DNA from: Acanthamoeba sp. SK_2022b
Lineage: Eukaryota > Discosea > Longamoebia > Acanthamoebidae
NCBI GenBank assembly: GCA_027943245.1
Contig: JANDJZ010000086.1
Coordinates: forward strand, 1 to 64,000
Direction: 5' to 3'
Length of the DNA stretch: 64,000 bases
The notes under the pieces are model-generated. The model was given only the letters and a program-made list of their open reading frames with translations. It was not told the origin of the DNA and ran no database searches. Shown here one piece after another: positions 23,356 through 35,969 of this stretch. A program made the translations under genes and the position numbers. Positions within the stretch are counted from its first letter, which is position 1, and each line of letters opens with the position of its first letter.

Positions 23356-23597
23356 TTGTGTCATCAGTTGTCCACGCCGCAAGAGGCCACGGTCTCGCGC
23401 GTGCGCTTGCGAAAGACCCAGTTTTTGCGAAGAACATGGAAGCAGCAAAGCAAGCTGTGGTGGGTGATGATAAGTGCGGTACAGCGCACGGCACAGCGAA
23501 GCAGCCAATTCCTTACTATTGTCTTCAAGTGGAGGTCCGTTTGTAGATATCTTGTCGCTCACTGCTCGCTGCCGCGCAAGAAGAGGGGGGGGGGCTC

Positions 23598-24937
23598 ATG
23601 AGCAGCGCGTGCCAGTGTGTAGGCGAGGCCCCAGCGGCTGCGGGCAGACCCAACTCCACGACGCGGATGCTGCAGGGTCACACGAGCACTGTCTATGCTC
23701 TGGTGGCAGCCAAGACCCGTCCTCTCGTGTTCAGTGGGTCTTATGACCGCACCATCAAGGTACCTTGCGAGTGGCGTAGGGACAGACCGCTAACGGTATG
23801 CGCATCGCGCAGGTATGGGACGCGCTTTCTTGCGAGTGCACTCACACGCTGGTGGGTCACACGTGGGCCGTTTTCAGCCTCGCCCTGTGGGAAGAGTCTG
23901 TAACCTCCGTCCATGGCGGTCGGTCGCGACTGTTCAGCGGCTCAGGCGACCACAATATACGGGTGCCTGGCGCCTCCTCTCATTCAAGTGTTCGCGCTCG
24001 CCCGGGCATCGGGCTTTGTCCCTTAGCGGGGTGGGCCGCTAGGTGTGGGATATAGGGAGTGGCACCTTCAAGTGCGAGAAAACGCTAGAGGGTCACAAGT
24101 ACGACATTCGAGCGTTGACGGTGGAAGAAGGCAGGCTCTACAGCGGCTGCTACGACATGACCATAAAGGTATGAGCCGCCCCTTTGCGAGCACCCTTCCT
24201 TCATTCATTGCAGCTATGTGCGCAGATATGGGACGTGGAGACCCTCGAGTGCCTCCGCACCATCAGCGGGCTGATCGGCCCTCCGTTCTCGTTGCGGGTC
24301 TGCCCCGAGTCTAGGAAGCTGTACTCTGCAGGCTGGAACAAGCCCATCGACGTTCGTACCACTCAGCGCACGCCGCTCATGGGCGTAGCTCGACTGATCA
24401 ACGCGTACACACCAGGTGTTTGACCTGGACACGCTCAAGAAGGTGAACGGGCTGAGCGGCATCGACGGGCATCAGTCACTGGTCTACTGTCTTGAGCGTC
24501 GGGGCGACCTCCTCTACAGCGGATCCATTGACACGACCATCAAGGCACGTGTCATGCTCTGGTCACCCGCCCGAAATCTGACCTTGGTGGTTCTCCAGGT
24601 CTGGCGCTTGGCCGACGACAGCTTTGTGCAAACGATAGCGGGCCACACGCTCGGCGTGAACGGCTTGGTGATAGTGGGTCAACATCTGTACAGCGGCTCC
24701 GATGACAAGACCATCAGAGTAACCCCCCCCCCCAAATTGCCTAGCGCTCTGTCACGACTCGATCACAATCCAATTTATGGCAATGCTGTCCTCCTGCGCC
24801 AGGTCTGGGGGTTGGTGGATGGCCTGCCGGCGGAAGAGGCCGAGCTCCGCCGAATAGACGCCCCCAACGGCGTCAAGTGTCTTACGCTCGCCATAGACGG
24901 CCGCCTTTGGGCCGGCATCGAGAGCCCTGCTTCGTGA
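23598..24937 (+). CDS. WD40-repeat beta-propeller protein
   Basis: A scaffold of WD40 repeats, about 330 residues, with no other domain seen. Repeats read QGHTSTVYALVA...FSGSYDRTIK, VWDALSCECTHTLVGHTWAV...FSGSGDHNIR, VWD..CEKTLEGHKYDIRAL...YSGCYDMTIK, IWDVETLECLRTISGLIG...YSAGWNKPID, VFDLDTLKKVNGLSG...YSGSIDTTIK, VWRLADDSFVQTIAGHTLGV...YSGSDDKTIR, VWGLVDG. Six introns each fall exactly between the D-x-T-I-K strand end and V/IW-D of the next. Seven blades are probable. Spacing is similar to WD40s of F-box or TRAF-associated proteins but no F-box or RING is present. The start at 23598 is the first ATG in the frame; a 5' exon upstream is possible. Confidence 0.85.
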
Positions 24938-25210
24938 ACAAGGGAGCTTGATGTATCGTGGAGAGCGTTCGTTTTTAGTTTTAGAAGAAAGTCGTCTGAA
25001 TGTATTGGCGCACTCATCGCTTCTTCAAAACGAAAAGAGTGTCGTGGAGGTCCGGTATCGCCAGGCCCCTCGGTCGCTTCTCTCTTCTATGTCTCCTTTC
25101 CACCTTGAGTCGAGATAAATAACAATATGGAATGAAGGTGTGGGGCCAAGGAAGTGGGGTTCGCTCATGAGCGAGACGCGCCTCCTCCTTCTCCTCCTGC
25201 CCGGGATCGA
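24938..25210. other. Convergent 3' regions
   Basis: 273 bp between the convergent WD40 stop (24937) and elongase stop (25211). Only 3' UTR sequence is expected; no gene seen. Confidence 0.5.
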
Positions 25211-26352
25211 TCAGTCCCGCTGCTTTTTGGACTTGTAGCTGGCAAAGTAGAATTGGACGAAGAGGAGGAGGTATGAGTTGATGATGCCGAGGCCGATCTG
25301 GTGGCCCCACGTGTCATCGAAAGACGGGCAGTTGCCCTTCCACAGGTAGTGCCAAGCGATCCTTAAATGCCAAGACTGATGTCAGCCGGAGAGGAACGAT
25401 GGAACGAAACCACGAACGGGTGAGGCCACGTACGAGACGGAGTGGAGGGAGTTGACGAGGACGAACTGGATGATCTGGAGGCGCGTAATGTACTTCTTCC
25501 ACCAGATCTCCTTCTTCAGGCTGGCCATGAGGTAGTAGTAATACCTGCGCAGGAGCCCGGTCAGCACACCGAAGGCGGCCGTCGACAGTTCAGCGGGGGA
25601 AGGGCGAGAGGAAGAGGCGTCGGGAGCCGTACATGAAGATGTGGACGAAGCAGTTGAGAAGCTCGGCACACCACTGGATGGGAATGAGGTTCTCGAGGCA
25701 GTTCCACACCAAGAGCATCGTCACCCAATGATGGTAAACGTGCAGGAACGTGAGCTTGTTCTGCATATGTGTAGTTTTGGCATGTTAAGCGAGCCTCGAG
25801 TCGAAGACGAGTGGCGCTGGAAGGAAAGGGGTGGTGGAGGAAAGCTGAACCTTCTTCAGGCACATGAGGGCGGTGTCGGCCCACTCGTAGTACTTGCTGA
25901 GGTAGAAGATGTAGATCCAGAAGTAGAGCGGACCCTTGCCCACCTCCTTGGATCCCGAGTCGCAAAACAGCGCCTCGGCACCATGCCTCTGTTCGCGCAT
26001 GGGTCAGCGATGAAGATAAGATTGTGTAGCGATTAAATTTTGCGTATTACGGTTAGGTTATGGCGATTCTCTGGTGGCGTACCTGCCATATCCCAAAGAG
26101 AGAGGCGGCCATGCCGGTAAACATGATGAGAGAGCCAAAGGTCATGATGAAGTTGTGGATGATAGTGAAGTTGACGAGGCTGTAAGCCTTCCGATTCTTC
26201 ATGTATGTCTGCAAGATGAACACGGCTGCGAGGTAGCCGAAGCTGAGTAGGAGCGGCAGAGGCCACTGGGAAAGAGGCATTTCTTGCGGCACATATCGGA
26301 AGTTGTTCACCTTGTCGATGAGAGAGTTGATGAAGATGCTCAATTCAGTCAT
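25211..26352 (-). CDS. ELO-family very-long-chain fatty acid elongase
   Basis: Condensing enzyme of the ER fatty-acid elongation cycle (malonyl-CoA plus acyl-CoA to 3-ketoacyl-CoA). Start 26352 (MTELSIFINSLIDKV). Exons then give transmembrane segments (PLLLSFGYLAAVFILQTYM; IIHNFIMTFGSLIMFTGMA), FYLSKYYEWADTALMCLKK, the active-site box LTFLHVYHHWVTML (HxxHH), LNCFVHIFMYYYYLMA (YYYY-type motif), and last helices with GLGIINSYLLLFVQFYFASY. The C-terminus is SKKQRD, lysine-rich as in ER membrane proteins. The stop at 25211 is set by the frame after FASYKSKKQRD. About 290 residues, normal for ELOs. Q in the HVYHH environment, which hints at substrate class, is not diagnostic here. Confidence 0.93.
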
Positions 26353-27060
26353 TTCGGTGGAGATCTTCGAGATGTTATATTCTGGCTGGCGGTTTGGTCA
26401 ACTCTCTTCCGCTAGACACAAGCTGGTATCGGGCAGTGCCGATGGCGAGAAGAAAAGATGCGAAGAAGCGGGAACGAGGGTTGCGGAGTTGACAAGACAA
26501 AATGAATCGCCTTGTCGACACCATTTTCGTACCTTCGCCAACGTTGCTGGCGAGTGACCGGCCGTCGCACTGTGAGCACCAGCCTCTCAACAGTTTTCCT
26601 GTCAGGTTTCCTTTGGGGTGTTTTAGAATTTGCAGATAGGGCCTGTATTGCCATGATGCCATCGTGGGTCTTGCATTGGAAAAGTCACGTGGCCTGGCAA
26701 AATCCAACAGCTTTGTGTTGTGCCTCAGCTCAGGTGGTAAGCTGTGCTTTCATACAATCTGAGCCTGAGTTCCTCATACCAACAGAAAGGCCCACCTCGT
26801 ATTCCTCTTGCCTTTCTGCAAGGGTTGCCCGCGCAGGTGCAGCAAAGGTTTTTGGGGCGGGTGGCTTTCCTAAAATAGACCGCTGACGTGGCTTGGGGCT
26901 TGGTGCCACAACTAGCCTGCAAGATTTCTGTCACTACATCACGCGAATCCTAAGGTAAGTGCACCATGCCTTCTCTCTGTTGCTATTTTCGTGTGCTGGT
27001 AATCTACGCGAACACGTTGAATTTAATTTAGCTTCATCTGCCTGTAAATTCCAGCCCTCC
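26353..27060. promoter_or_regulatory. Divergent promoter ELO / ARMH3 with ATTGG and CACGTG
   Basis: A 708-bp gap between divergent genes. ATTGG at 26675-26679 and CACGTG at 26686-26691 lie close together, the same pair seen in the 9.8-kb divergent promoter. A probable 5' UTR intron of the ARMH3-like gene runs from a TAAG-GTAAGT donor near 26953 to an acceptor at about 27054. No other gene is supported. Confidence 0.35.
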
Positions 27061-30000
27061 ATGGAAGACGGTCCTGAATCGTCTCCCACCGGCGCTCCAG
27101 CAGCCACGCTTGCCCCCGCAGGTGGGGTGAGGCACACAGAGTTCCTTCTGCGCAAGGCGCACACGGGGACTGCTGCAGCCTCGGCCCCAGCTCACATCTC
27201 TCTCAAAGAAAAGTTTGTAAATACCTACGAACAGCTCTTCTTCCAGGCACCGGTCTTCCTCTTGTGTATGCGCGTGGTGGCCCTGCTCCTCGGTGTGTAA
27301 CGGCTTTGTGGCCCACAGGGCCTCGAGGCATGCGAGGATAACCCCATGTTTTGGGAGGAGCTGTTTCTGCTGCGCGTCAACGCTTCGTTCCTCGAGCGAT
27401 GCGTCATTCTCACCAGCGAAGAGCAGCTTCTCGCGATGAAGGTAGGTGCAACCCCAGAGCGATGCGTCTTGTGTGGCTCACACCGCTTTGGCGTTGTCAT
27501 GCACCAGAAAACGTTGCAAGCCATCTTCGCCAACGCCTGCAGATGCCTTCACGACCACGTTCGGATTCGTGTGGCACGCGCTCTGGAGGTCGGTGCGCCC
27601 TTATCCCCTACCCCTTCGCTCAGATTGCCTCACTTTTCCCTCTGGTCTGGCAGACGATCTGTGTCCTGCTGCGGAGCCTCTTCCGTAAGAAGTTCTCCTC
27701 GTTTGGCGTGAACGCTCTCGAAGTGCTGTGCGCGGAGGACACGGCCAGAGCGCAATTCACCGAGCTGCTGTCGACACTCGATGCCATCCTTTTGAACAAG
27801 GACTCCATCTATTCGGAACCCTTCAGGAGGTTGGCCATGAGCGGACTCGTAATCATCGCCACGGCCACAGAAAAGGTCACCGACAACCCGTTTCTGACCT
27901 TCTTCATGGACGTGGACCTCTTCGATACCATCGTGCAGGTTTGAGCACCACACTCCCCTTTTCTGGCACACATGTTGCTAGCTGCTAATTGCGTTACACG
28001 CGCCCACATCGCCAGCTTCTACGCTCTGGTCACGATTCGTCGCTTGGTGCCGATGCGATGTTCCTCTTGGCCATCCTTCTTCACCACAGAGGCGAGAGCG
28101 CCCTGGAAGACTGGAATAAGCACAACGTCTACCGCGCACGCCTGTCCGAATCAACGTCAGACGTGCAGGTACAGATTACATCTCGACATACACGTGCTCG
28201 TGTCGCCAGTACTGAGAGTTCTCTTCTCAGTCGGTCGTGGCAGAGGCGTTGCGCTCGCTTAATCGCACCTACAGCGAGCTGATAAACGATCCCAAGAACA
28301 ACGCCAGGTGATCCATTTTGCCCCCTCCCCCATTCGTGCTCTCCCCATTCGCGTTTGCTGACTATGCGGTATCATTCGCTTCCCTCAGCGTGCTATCCCG
28401 CATGACCGGGTTCCTATCTGGTTGGTTTTCGGGGCCCACAGAAGACCCTTACGCCAAGTACACTTCCCAGCTGCGCATGTACAGCATCTTCTTTGTATGG
28501 GAATAGCCGGCTCACTCAGCCACCTTTCGCAGGATATCGAACTATCAAACCGGGGCAGTGCTGTTGAACCTCTATCACTCCGTCAACCTCGCTCCCCGAC
28601 AGCTTCACCAACACCACGAGACGCCAGAGGGCTCGCGTGCCGAAGGCAGCGTTGAAGATGAAGAATCATTCTATGCCAACTCGGACGACGACGCCGACAC
28701 TGGAGACTCTGGGTTCGAGAAAACGGCCAGCGCCGACGAGACCGTAGCGGACCTCGCCGTTGAGCAGCTGCCCCTGTCGACCAAGGACACGAGCCAGGCT
28801 GAGGACACTGACAAGGAAAAGGAAGAGAGCAGCGAGTTGAAGCAGGACGGCGACGTGAAGGCAGAGACTCCAGCAACGAGCAACGGCCACGACACAGAGG
28901 CGACCCCTACCATATCGACCGAGGCACAGGGCGAGAAGAGCTCACAGTCTCAGTCCATCAGCACGGTCGAACCTGTCGACGCTGCCGAGCCCGCTGTCGC
29001 CACGGCGCCCGACGTGTTGGTCAACTTTTTTGCCTTCGCGGCCTGCCTGCTGCCGGACATGCGGGACCAGCGACAGAACGAATACGGGCACCTGTGCCTT
29101 CGCACGCTGCTGCGCTTGACCGAAGACCAGGGCGTCAACAAGATACTACACGACCCGACTCTCCCCGCGACCGTGCCCATCTATCGTAAGGTACGCAGCT
29201 TCAAACCCCCCCCCCACCATCACTTTCATTCGAAGTCTGAGCCTTCTTCTTCGCTGCCCTCCCAACTTCTCCTCTAGACCAAGACCACAAAAGCTCTCAC
29301 AATGAAGACCCAACCGCTGGCGTGTTCACTGATCGACATGATGGTACGTCCTCGTGGGGGGGGGGAAGAAGCTTGCGCCGAGGTGGGCTCACCCCATACG
29401 CTCCTCGGACAGGTGTGCGTCATGCGCGGAAATCTGAAGCGCCAGCTGCCGTCTTCTATCTTTTGTCCCTGCTTGGACATCATTCGGTATCGAGAGTCCC
29501 CACCACCGCACACCGCACACGCCCCGCGCCTGGTGGCTCGTCTCTGCTTACAGCCGTCTCGTGGGCACCGCACCATGCAGGCGTTTGGTCATCTACCAGA
29601 AGTCCGAGGGCGTGCGGCTGGAGTACAACTGGAACGAACTGTGGGCCTGTCTCCTATCTCTCATCCGCCTCATATGCGCCGACCGGGTGCGTGAGCTCCT
29701 CCGCACGCGCTCTCACCGTGTTGCGTTCACTGACAGATATCGCTCTCGCGTTGCCGTTCAGCCTGGAGTGGGCGGCCGACGGTTGTCCATCGACCGAGAC
29801 GACGACTCTGCGGACGCAGATGCGGATTGCGCGAGCGAAAATCTGATCGTGGCCGAGCAACTCGTGCTGCTGCTCAACATCTTCATCACATTCGGCCCGC
29901 GGCTCTTCCCGTCACGGGAGCTCGCCACCTCCTCTCCGCCCATCGCCCGCTCCCGTTCCTCCTCCTTCTCTTCACCGCCGACACTTCCCTCCGTAGCGAC

Positions 30001-30868
30001 GGCCGCGGTGACAACGTCACAGACGCCGTCGCTGTCGCCTTCTTTCACATCCCTTTCCCTGTCGTCTCTGCCGTCGGTGCCGACTACCACATCTGCCGCC
30101 GTGCCAATGTCGCGATCGCTGGGCTACGGGTCGTTCGGGGCGGCGGCGATCCCGCTGTATCGGGCGCAACCGCTGGTGGACATCCCGGCCTACTTCCAGC
30201 TCATCTACGAAATCATCCACAACTCGGTCCTCTTCCGCACCTTTGTCGAGTGGGGTACCAACCTTCACCTCCACGGGAAGCCTCCTATGCTACGTCTTTG
30301 CTGACTCTCTCTTTCATTCGTTCACTGTGTGTGGGATGTGATGAGCAGCTGCTCAACACGATGTGGCGGTGATGCATCGCTTGGACAACGTCTCCAATAT
30401 CATCATCCATTTCACGGCCAAGGTCGACGAGTGGTACACGCCTCCTCAACTGCCGACGCTCGTCTGTCTGCCAGTACCGCTCACGTCCGCCGTTCTCCCT
30501 TGCACTCAGGTATGCCGGGCATCCCGAGCAGACGCTCTTCGCGGAGCAGGTGATGGAGATCATCCGAGAACACTACCCCACCCTGTCCCTAGCCTCCACG
30601 CCAGAGCTCACCTCCGACCGGGTAGGGCCACACTCACCGCCGCCTCGACCTCATTCCCACGCTGTCATCAGCACTCTGACTGCCCTCTCTCCCCGCCCCT
30701 CACCGTCATATGACGGCGCAGATACCGCAGCACCAGGAAACGGAGGAGGAGGCGGGTCAGCAGAACAAGATGCTCCGGTCTATGGTGTTCGACTACCGCG
30801 CGGGGATCACCATCGCGCCTGTCCCCGAGGACATCCTCACCACGCCCCTGCCTTCGCCCAGCCCCTAG
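27061..30868 (+). CDS. ARMH3: ARMH3 (C10orf76)-like armadillo-helical protein
   Basis: ARMH3 works with GBF1 and PI4KB at the Golgi (family knowledge). Start at 27061 just after a 5' UTR intron. Blocks matching the family: SLKEKFVNTYEQLFF, CEDNPMFWEELFLLRVN...LTSEEQLLAMK, HVRIRVARALE then ICVLLRSLFRKKFSSFGVN, and LTRMTGFLSGWF-like SVLSRMTGFLSGWFSGPTED. Then comes a long acidic S/T/E-rich insert (28640-28980) followed by NFFAFAACLLPDMRD, LCLRTLLRLTEDQGVNKIL, YQKSEGVRLEYNWNELWACL, EQLVLLLNIFITFGPRLFPS, YFQLIYEIIHNSVLFRTFVEW, LDNVSNIIIHFTAKVDEW and PEQTLFAEQVMEIIREHYPTLSL. The stop is TAG 30866-30868 after LTTPLPSPSP. An extra Ser/Pro/Ala-rich insert at 29930-30110 may be partly intronic. About 15 exons. 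Confidence 0.85.
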
Positions 30869-31085
30869 CTGCGCTCTCCCCCCCCCCCTATCCGTTGTCT
30901 TTTTCACTCGGGAGAGGGGGCAACAAACACGCTCTTCGTTTTGGCCATTACGGCGGCCTGGGAGAGGCACTTAAGCTTTTCCTTCGTGCGGCCTTGTACC
31001 CTCAACGCGCTGCCTTAGAGCGCGATAAGGGCCTATACACAGGTGGAGGAGGAGGGGAGGGAGAGGTGGTGGTGGGGTCCTTCGC

Positions 31086-32638
31086 TTACTGGCCGGCGGG
31101 AGGCTGGAGGACGTGAAAGAACGGGTGGGCGGGGATGTCGGCGAGGGCGATCCGATCGGCGGGGTCGCGCTGTAGGAGCTGGGAGATGAGGTCGCAAGCG
31201 GCGGGCCCGACGTGCTCGGGGAACTGCAGCGAGTGGCTGCAGTCTTTGATTAGCTCGACGGTGGCCAGCTCCTCCGGCGCTTCAAAGGGCGGACGGCCGA
31301 CGAGGAGCTCGTAGAGGATCACGCCCAGGGCCCACCGGTCAACGGCTTGGTCGTGCCTCTGGCCCGAAACGACCTCGGGCGCGAGGTAGTCGAGCGTGCC
31401 GCACATGGTACGTCTGCGATGGCCGCGGGCGTGCACGCTCGAGCCCCAGTCGGCCAGCTTGACCTGATCGTCGGCGCTCAGCAGGATGTTTTCCAACTGA
31501 GATGAGATGGAATAGAGGTGTGAGAGAGCAAAACGCGTGCGCCGCATTGTAGTGTTGCACTTCTCTTACGCACCTTGAGGTCACGATGGATGACGCCCTT
31601 GCTGTGGCAGTACTGCAGGGCCGACACCAGCTGCAGCAGATACTGCGAAGGCCAAGCACGCACCACGCAAGGTGATGAGAGGCGAGGTGAAGTGGAGCCG
31701 AGAGAGGGAACGGCGAACCTTTGCTGCCTTGGCTTCGCTGAGACGCTGTTCAGGCTGCTTCTTGAGGTACTTGTAGAGCTCGCCATCGCGGGCGAACTCG
31801 AGGACGAGGTAGACGTAGCCGGCATCGACGAAGAACCCGTAGAGCCTGGAGCACAGTGAAGCAAAACCCGTGTGAGAGCGATGAGCAGGTTAGCGGAGGA
31901 CTGCGTAACGGGCGCCGTACCGAAGGATGTTGGGATGCCTGCCAGAGGTAGAGTGGATGTCAGATTAGGCCAGCTTATGAAAACCCGAAACCCAGAGGCA
32001 AGTGAGTGTACCGTAAGTGAGATTGGATCTCGATTTCTCGTCGCACTTGCTTTTTGTTGTCGGAGAGCTTGATTTTGCGCTTGGATAGCACTTTGATGGC
32101 CACCACGAAGTTGGTCTTCTTTTCTCGAGCCAGGTACACTTGACCTTTACACGGAGAGAAGATAAGTGAGCTCAAGTTCGGGGTGGTAGGACAGATGCGC
32201 AACAAAAGCGTACCAAATTTGCCTTGACCTCTGGAGTTAGTTACGTTAGCGTCATTACAATTAGGTTAGCTTGATGCTTTGGCAAGAGTGAGCAAGAGCG
32301 GAGGACGCATACAGGGGACGGCCCACTTCGAAATCCGTGACGGTCCAAACATGTTGAGGAGTGGATTGGGCTGTGCTTGTCTCGGGCGCTGCCGAGGATG
32401 TAAGAGGTTTCGACTTACGCTTCAACGTAGTCGTCACCTTCTTTGTGGAGGCAACTCCGACTGGGCCTCTCTTCTTCAGGGCATCAGACCGTAGTGGTTT
32501 CTTCAGTGGCTCACTCAATTGATTCGAATTTGTACCCACTCCCTTCCTTGTCGCCGTGCTGTTTGTTCTATCTGCCAGTGGCTTCCTTACGGCCGTCCGA
32601 TGCGTCGTTGTAACCTTGGACATCTTGTGCGATTGCAA
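31086..32638 (-). CDS. Aurora-family serine/threonine kinase
   Basis: Mitotic kinase. A basic, Ser/Thr-rich N-terminal extension of about 110 residues (MQSHKMSKVTTTHRT; an alternative Met is at 32623) precedes WTVTDFEVGRPLYA. The kinase core spans several small exons: GKFGQVYLAREKKTNFVVAI-K (VAIK lysine), KKQVRREIEIQSHLR, GYVYLVLEFARDGELYKYL, LLQLVSALQYCHSKGVIHRDLK, LENILLSADDQVKLADWGSS, the activation loop with the Aurora signature RRRTMCGTLDYLAPEVV, and DRWALGVILYELLVGRPPFE. The magnesium-binding DFG is DWG here (LADWGSSVH), whereas Auroras usually have DFGWSVH, so Phe and Trp positions appear swapped. The short C-tail ends AHPFFHVLQPPAGQ. It may be the single Aurora of the organism; A/B type cannot be assigned. 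Confidence 0.9.
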
Positions 32639-32864
32639 CGGATCAGATTTATCAGCATGCCGTAATTGTGTTGCTTGCTCTTCGCGCCAAAACCAACGAA
32701 TCGTGGATATTTAGAAAATGCTGGTCATCTCAAGCAGATGAACTGGTAATTATTGGACCGCTGCCTTATTTATAAACGCACAATTACCACGGTCAGCAAA
32801 TTGTCCGCTGTCGACAGAAGAAGTAAACGAGGCGGAGAAGATCATAACTGCAAGTTCCAACAAA

Positions 32865-35788
32865 AATGGCGTCATTGCTGGCCTCTCCTCTGGCTCGCGT
32901 TGCCGCTGTAGCGGGTGCCTACGTAGCGTCGATCTTCGTTGTGGGTGGTTCTTTCGCAACCTTCCTCCTGGTCTTGGCGCTCTACGCGTATTACTACCAG
33001 TTCGAATGGCATAAGAGGACCAATGTACGTTCATCGTCGATGCAGCATTGCGCTGGAGCATTTCTACCGTTTTCCTCACTCTACCAATGAACAACAGGAG
33101 GTCAGCTCTTATGAGGCCGGCCCAGCTAAGGCTGGCGAGGGTCGCGCTAGAAGGAAGCTTGGCGTGACTGAGCTCCTCAGTAGCCCCTACCCTGGCGTCA
33201 CTACTCTCTACGAGAACTTCCAGTACGTTCTAAGCCAAGTCAAGGTCAACTGCCACCATAATTTCTAATCGCATCTCCCCCAGGCGCGGTGTGCAGAAGT
33301 TTGGAGACAAAAATTGTCTTGGCACGCGCACTTTCGAGAAGAACGGCACGCGTGGTGCCTATAAGTGGGAGACCTACAAGCAGGTCAACAAGCGCATTAC
33401 GAACTTTGGTGCTGGCTTGGTTGGCTTGTTCGATCTTCCCATTGTGCGCCCCCCTCCCGAAATTGTTACTGCAATTATACAAGGTTAACCGAGATCCAAA
33501 ATTAGGGCGCTCGCGTTGGTTTCTACGCCAAGAACAGTGCTGAGTGGGTCATTGGTGCCGAAGCTTGTAACGCCTACAGCCTTGTCAATGTTGCCCTTTA
33601 CGATACTCTCGGCGAGGAGAACAGAGTCTTCATTGTGCAGCAGGCGGAACTCTCGGTACCACGCCCTTCTTCAATCAGAGCGTTGCGCTAGAGGTGCTTA
33701 TTCACTCACTTTCTTGTAACAACGTAGGTCATTGTCACCACTCCCGACTTGGTGAAGAACGTTGCTGCTCTTGCCAAGGAGTGCTCTACCCTCCGTGCTG
33801 TTGTGGTGATCGGTGAGCTCAACAACGAACAGCGGGCCGCCACCACAGATGCAGGTCTCGAGGTTCACACGTTCGCCGAAGTCGAAAAGACCGGCGAGAC
33901 GAAGCCCGTAGACCTTCGTCTTCCCAAGCCCGACGATCTGGCTATTCTGATGTATACCTCCGGCACCACCTCTACTCCCAAGGGCGTGCTCATCACCCAT
34001 ACGAACCTCGTCTCCGCCGTTGCCGGTGTTGTTCAAGCTGTGATGCCCCTCTCCTGCGAGGACGTCTTCCTCTCCTATCTGCCTCTTGCCCACATCCTCG
34101 AGCGTGCCTCCGAGGCTGCCATGTTCTCCAGCGGTGCTTCCGTTGGTTTCTTCCAGGGCGTACGTCACGATGATTTGAACGACACGGTAATGCAGCTGCT
34201 GACCCACGCTCTCTTTCTACAGGACGTCCGCAAGCTTGACGATGACATCAAGACCCTGGCACCCACCCTCTTTGTTGGCGTGCCCAAGGTGTACCAGCGC
34301 GTGATGCTTGGTATTCAGAAGAAGGTCGCCCTATCCGGCCCCGTTGCTCGCTTCGTCTTCTACACCGCCTTCGCTATCCAGCAGAAGGCCATCGAGAGTG
34401 GTGCGTCCTGAGTCTAATCTTTAAGCAACGCAAACCTACCTGCTCATTATCCTCGATCGTCAGGTTTCACAATTGGCCTGTTGAACAAGATTGTCTTCGC
34501 CAAGGTCCAGGAGGGCCTCGGTGGTCGTCTGAGGCAAGCTCTTTCTGGCGGAGCTCCCCTCTCTGCTGAGTGCCACCAGTTCATTCGCATGTACGTAGGG
34601 CCTGGCGAACTGGCTTTATGAGCGTTGGCTGATCATGGCTGTTTGCATGCCCAGCTGCTTCGGTTGTCCCATCATGCAGGGTTACGGTCTCACTGAGACT
34701 TGGTACGCTTGCCTCTTATTACGGTCCCGCCAGTCTTTTACCGACGCTTCCTATTTTGCTCTTCAGCGGCGGCACAGCTGTTACTCCCTACACAATGCCC
34801 AACCCCTACGGCCGTGCTGGCGTTCCTATCGCCTCTTGCGGTATGCCATTAGCGCCGTGCTCACTACAAAGCGGTCATTCCTCGCTGCAACTGGACGAAA
34901 CTAACTTGACATACCCCTTCTTCAGAGATCAAGCTTGTTGACACTGGAAGCTACAAGAGTTCTTCCACGCCGCCTCGCGGCGAGGTTTGCGTCTCTGGCC
35001 CCTGCGTGACCAAGGGTTATTACAGGATGGAAGAGAAGAGGTAAACACCTGTCGATGGTTCTGCTTTCGTCACGCCACAACTCTCTAATCGATAACCTGG
35101 CAGCAAGGAGGATTTCCGCGAGGAAGAGGATGGCAAAGTCTGGTTCCACACCGGTGACGTAGGTCAGTGGAACGACGACGGATCGCTTAGCATCGTCGGT
35201 CGTACCAAGGACATCTTCAAGCTTGATGGTGGCGAGTACATCGCGTACGTGCAAATCCTCGATACTCTCCTTTCCTACTTTTTAACGACTGACGACGTTG
35301 TAGGCCCGAGAGGCTCGAGACCATCTTTGCCGGCTCCAAGTACGTGGGCAACATCTTCGTCTATGGCGACAGCACCAAGTCGTTCATCGTTGGTATCATT
35401 GTGCCTGAGCCCGTCGCCGCCAAGCACTGGGCTGCTGATCAGGGCCTCAAGGTGCGTTAATTGCCCTCCTCCTCCTCCCTCCTCTCGTTAACAAGGACGT
35501 GAGTCTGACCCTCTTTGCTGCTTTCCCCAGTACAAGGACGAAGACTTCACTGCCACGAGCGTGCCTGAGGACCTGTGTGAAAATGCCCAGTTCAAGAAGG
35601 CCATCGTTGACGACCTTGCCAAGGTGGCCAGCACGGCCAAGCTCAACAGGTTCGAGTTCGTGACCGCGCTCCACCTCAGCCCCCACTTGTGGACTCCCGA
35701 GTCTGGCCTCGTCACCGCCGCTCTCAAGAACAAGCGTCCCTCGCTCCAGCAGGCCTTCCAGAGCCAGATCGACGCCCTCTACGCCTAA
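32865..35788 (+). CDS. Long-chain acyl-CoA synthetase (ACSL-type)
   Basis: Activates long-chain fatty acids to acyl-CoA via an acyl-AMP intermediate, at ER or other membranes. Start 32865 gives MASLLASPLARVAAVAGAYV with one N-terminal transmembrane anchor ending LYAYYYQFEWHKR. Adenylate-forming motifs: the P-loop ILMYTSGTTSTPKGVLITH near 33950; LSYLPLAHILER; SGGAPLSAE; MQGYGLTET near 34690; EVCVSGPCVTKGYY; WFHTGDVGQWNDDGSLSIVG-RTKDIFKL-DGGEYIAPERLE near 35150-35320. The C-terminal lysine region includes STAKLNRFEFV. The stop is at 35788 after QSQIDALYA. About nine exons and roughly 660 residues, normal for the family. No peroxisomal SKL signal. It shares a 226-bp divergent promoter with the Aurora gene. 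Confidence 0.93.
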
Positions 35789-35969
35789 ACACCCACAGCG
35801 TGCTTTCTTTCTTACGTCTTTCCTGTACCGTGGCGTAAGAGCGCTCTTTTTCGGATCAATTCTTCTCTTTGTCGTTCGCTGAAGGGCCCACTTCTCACAA
35901 AGAGCGAACAAGGTGGTGTGCCGTAAAGCAAACGCGAAGCAGCTCCCTCACAGAACGCGAGCCCCTTGG

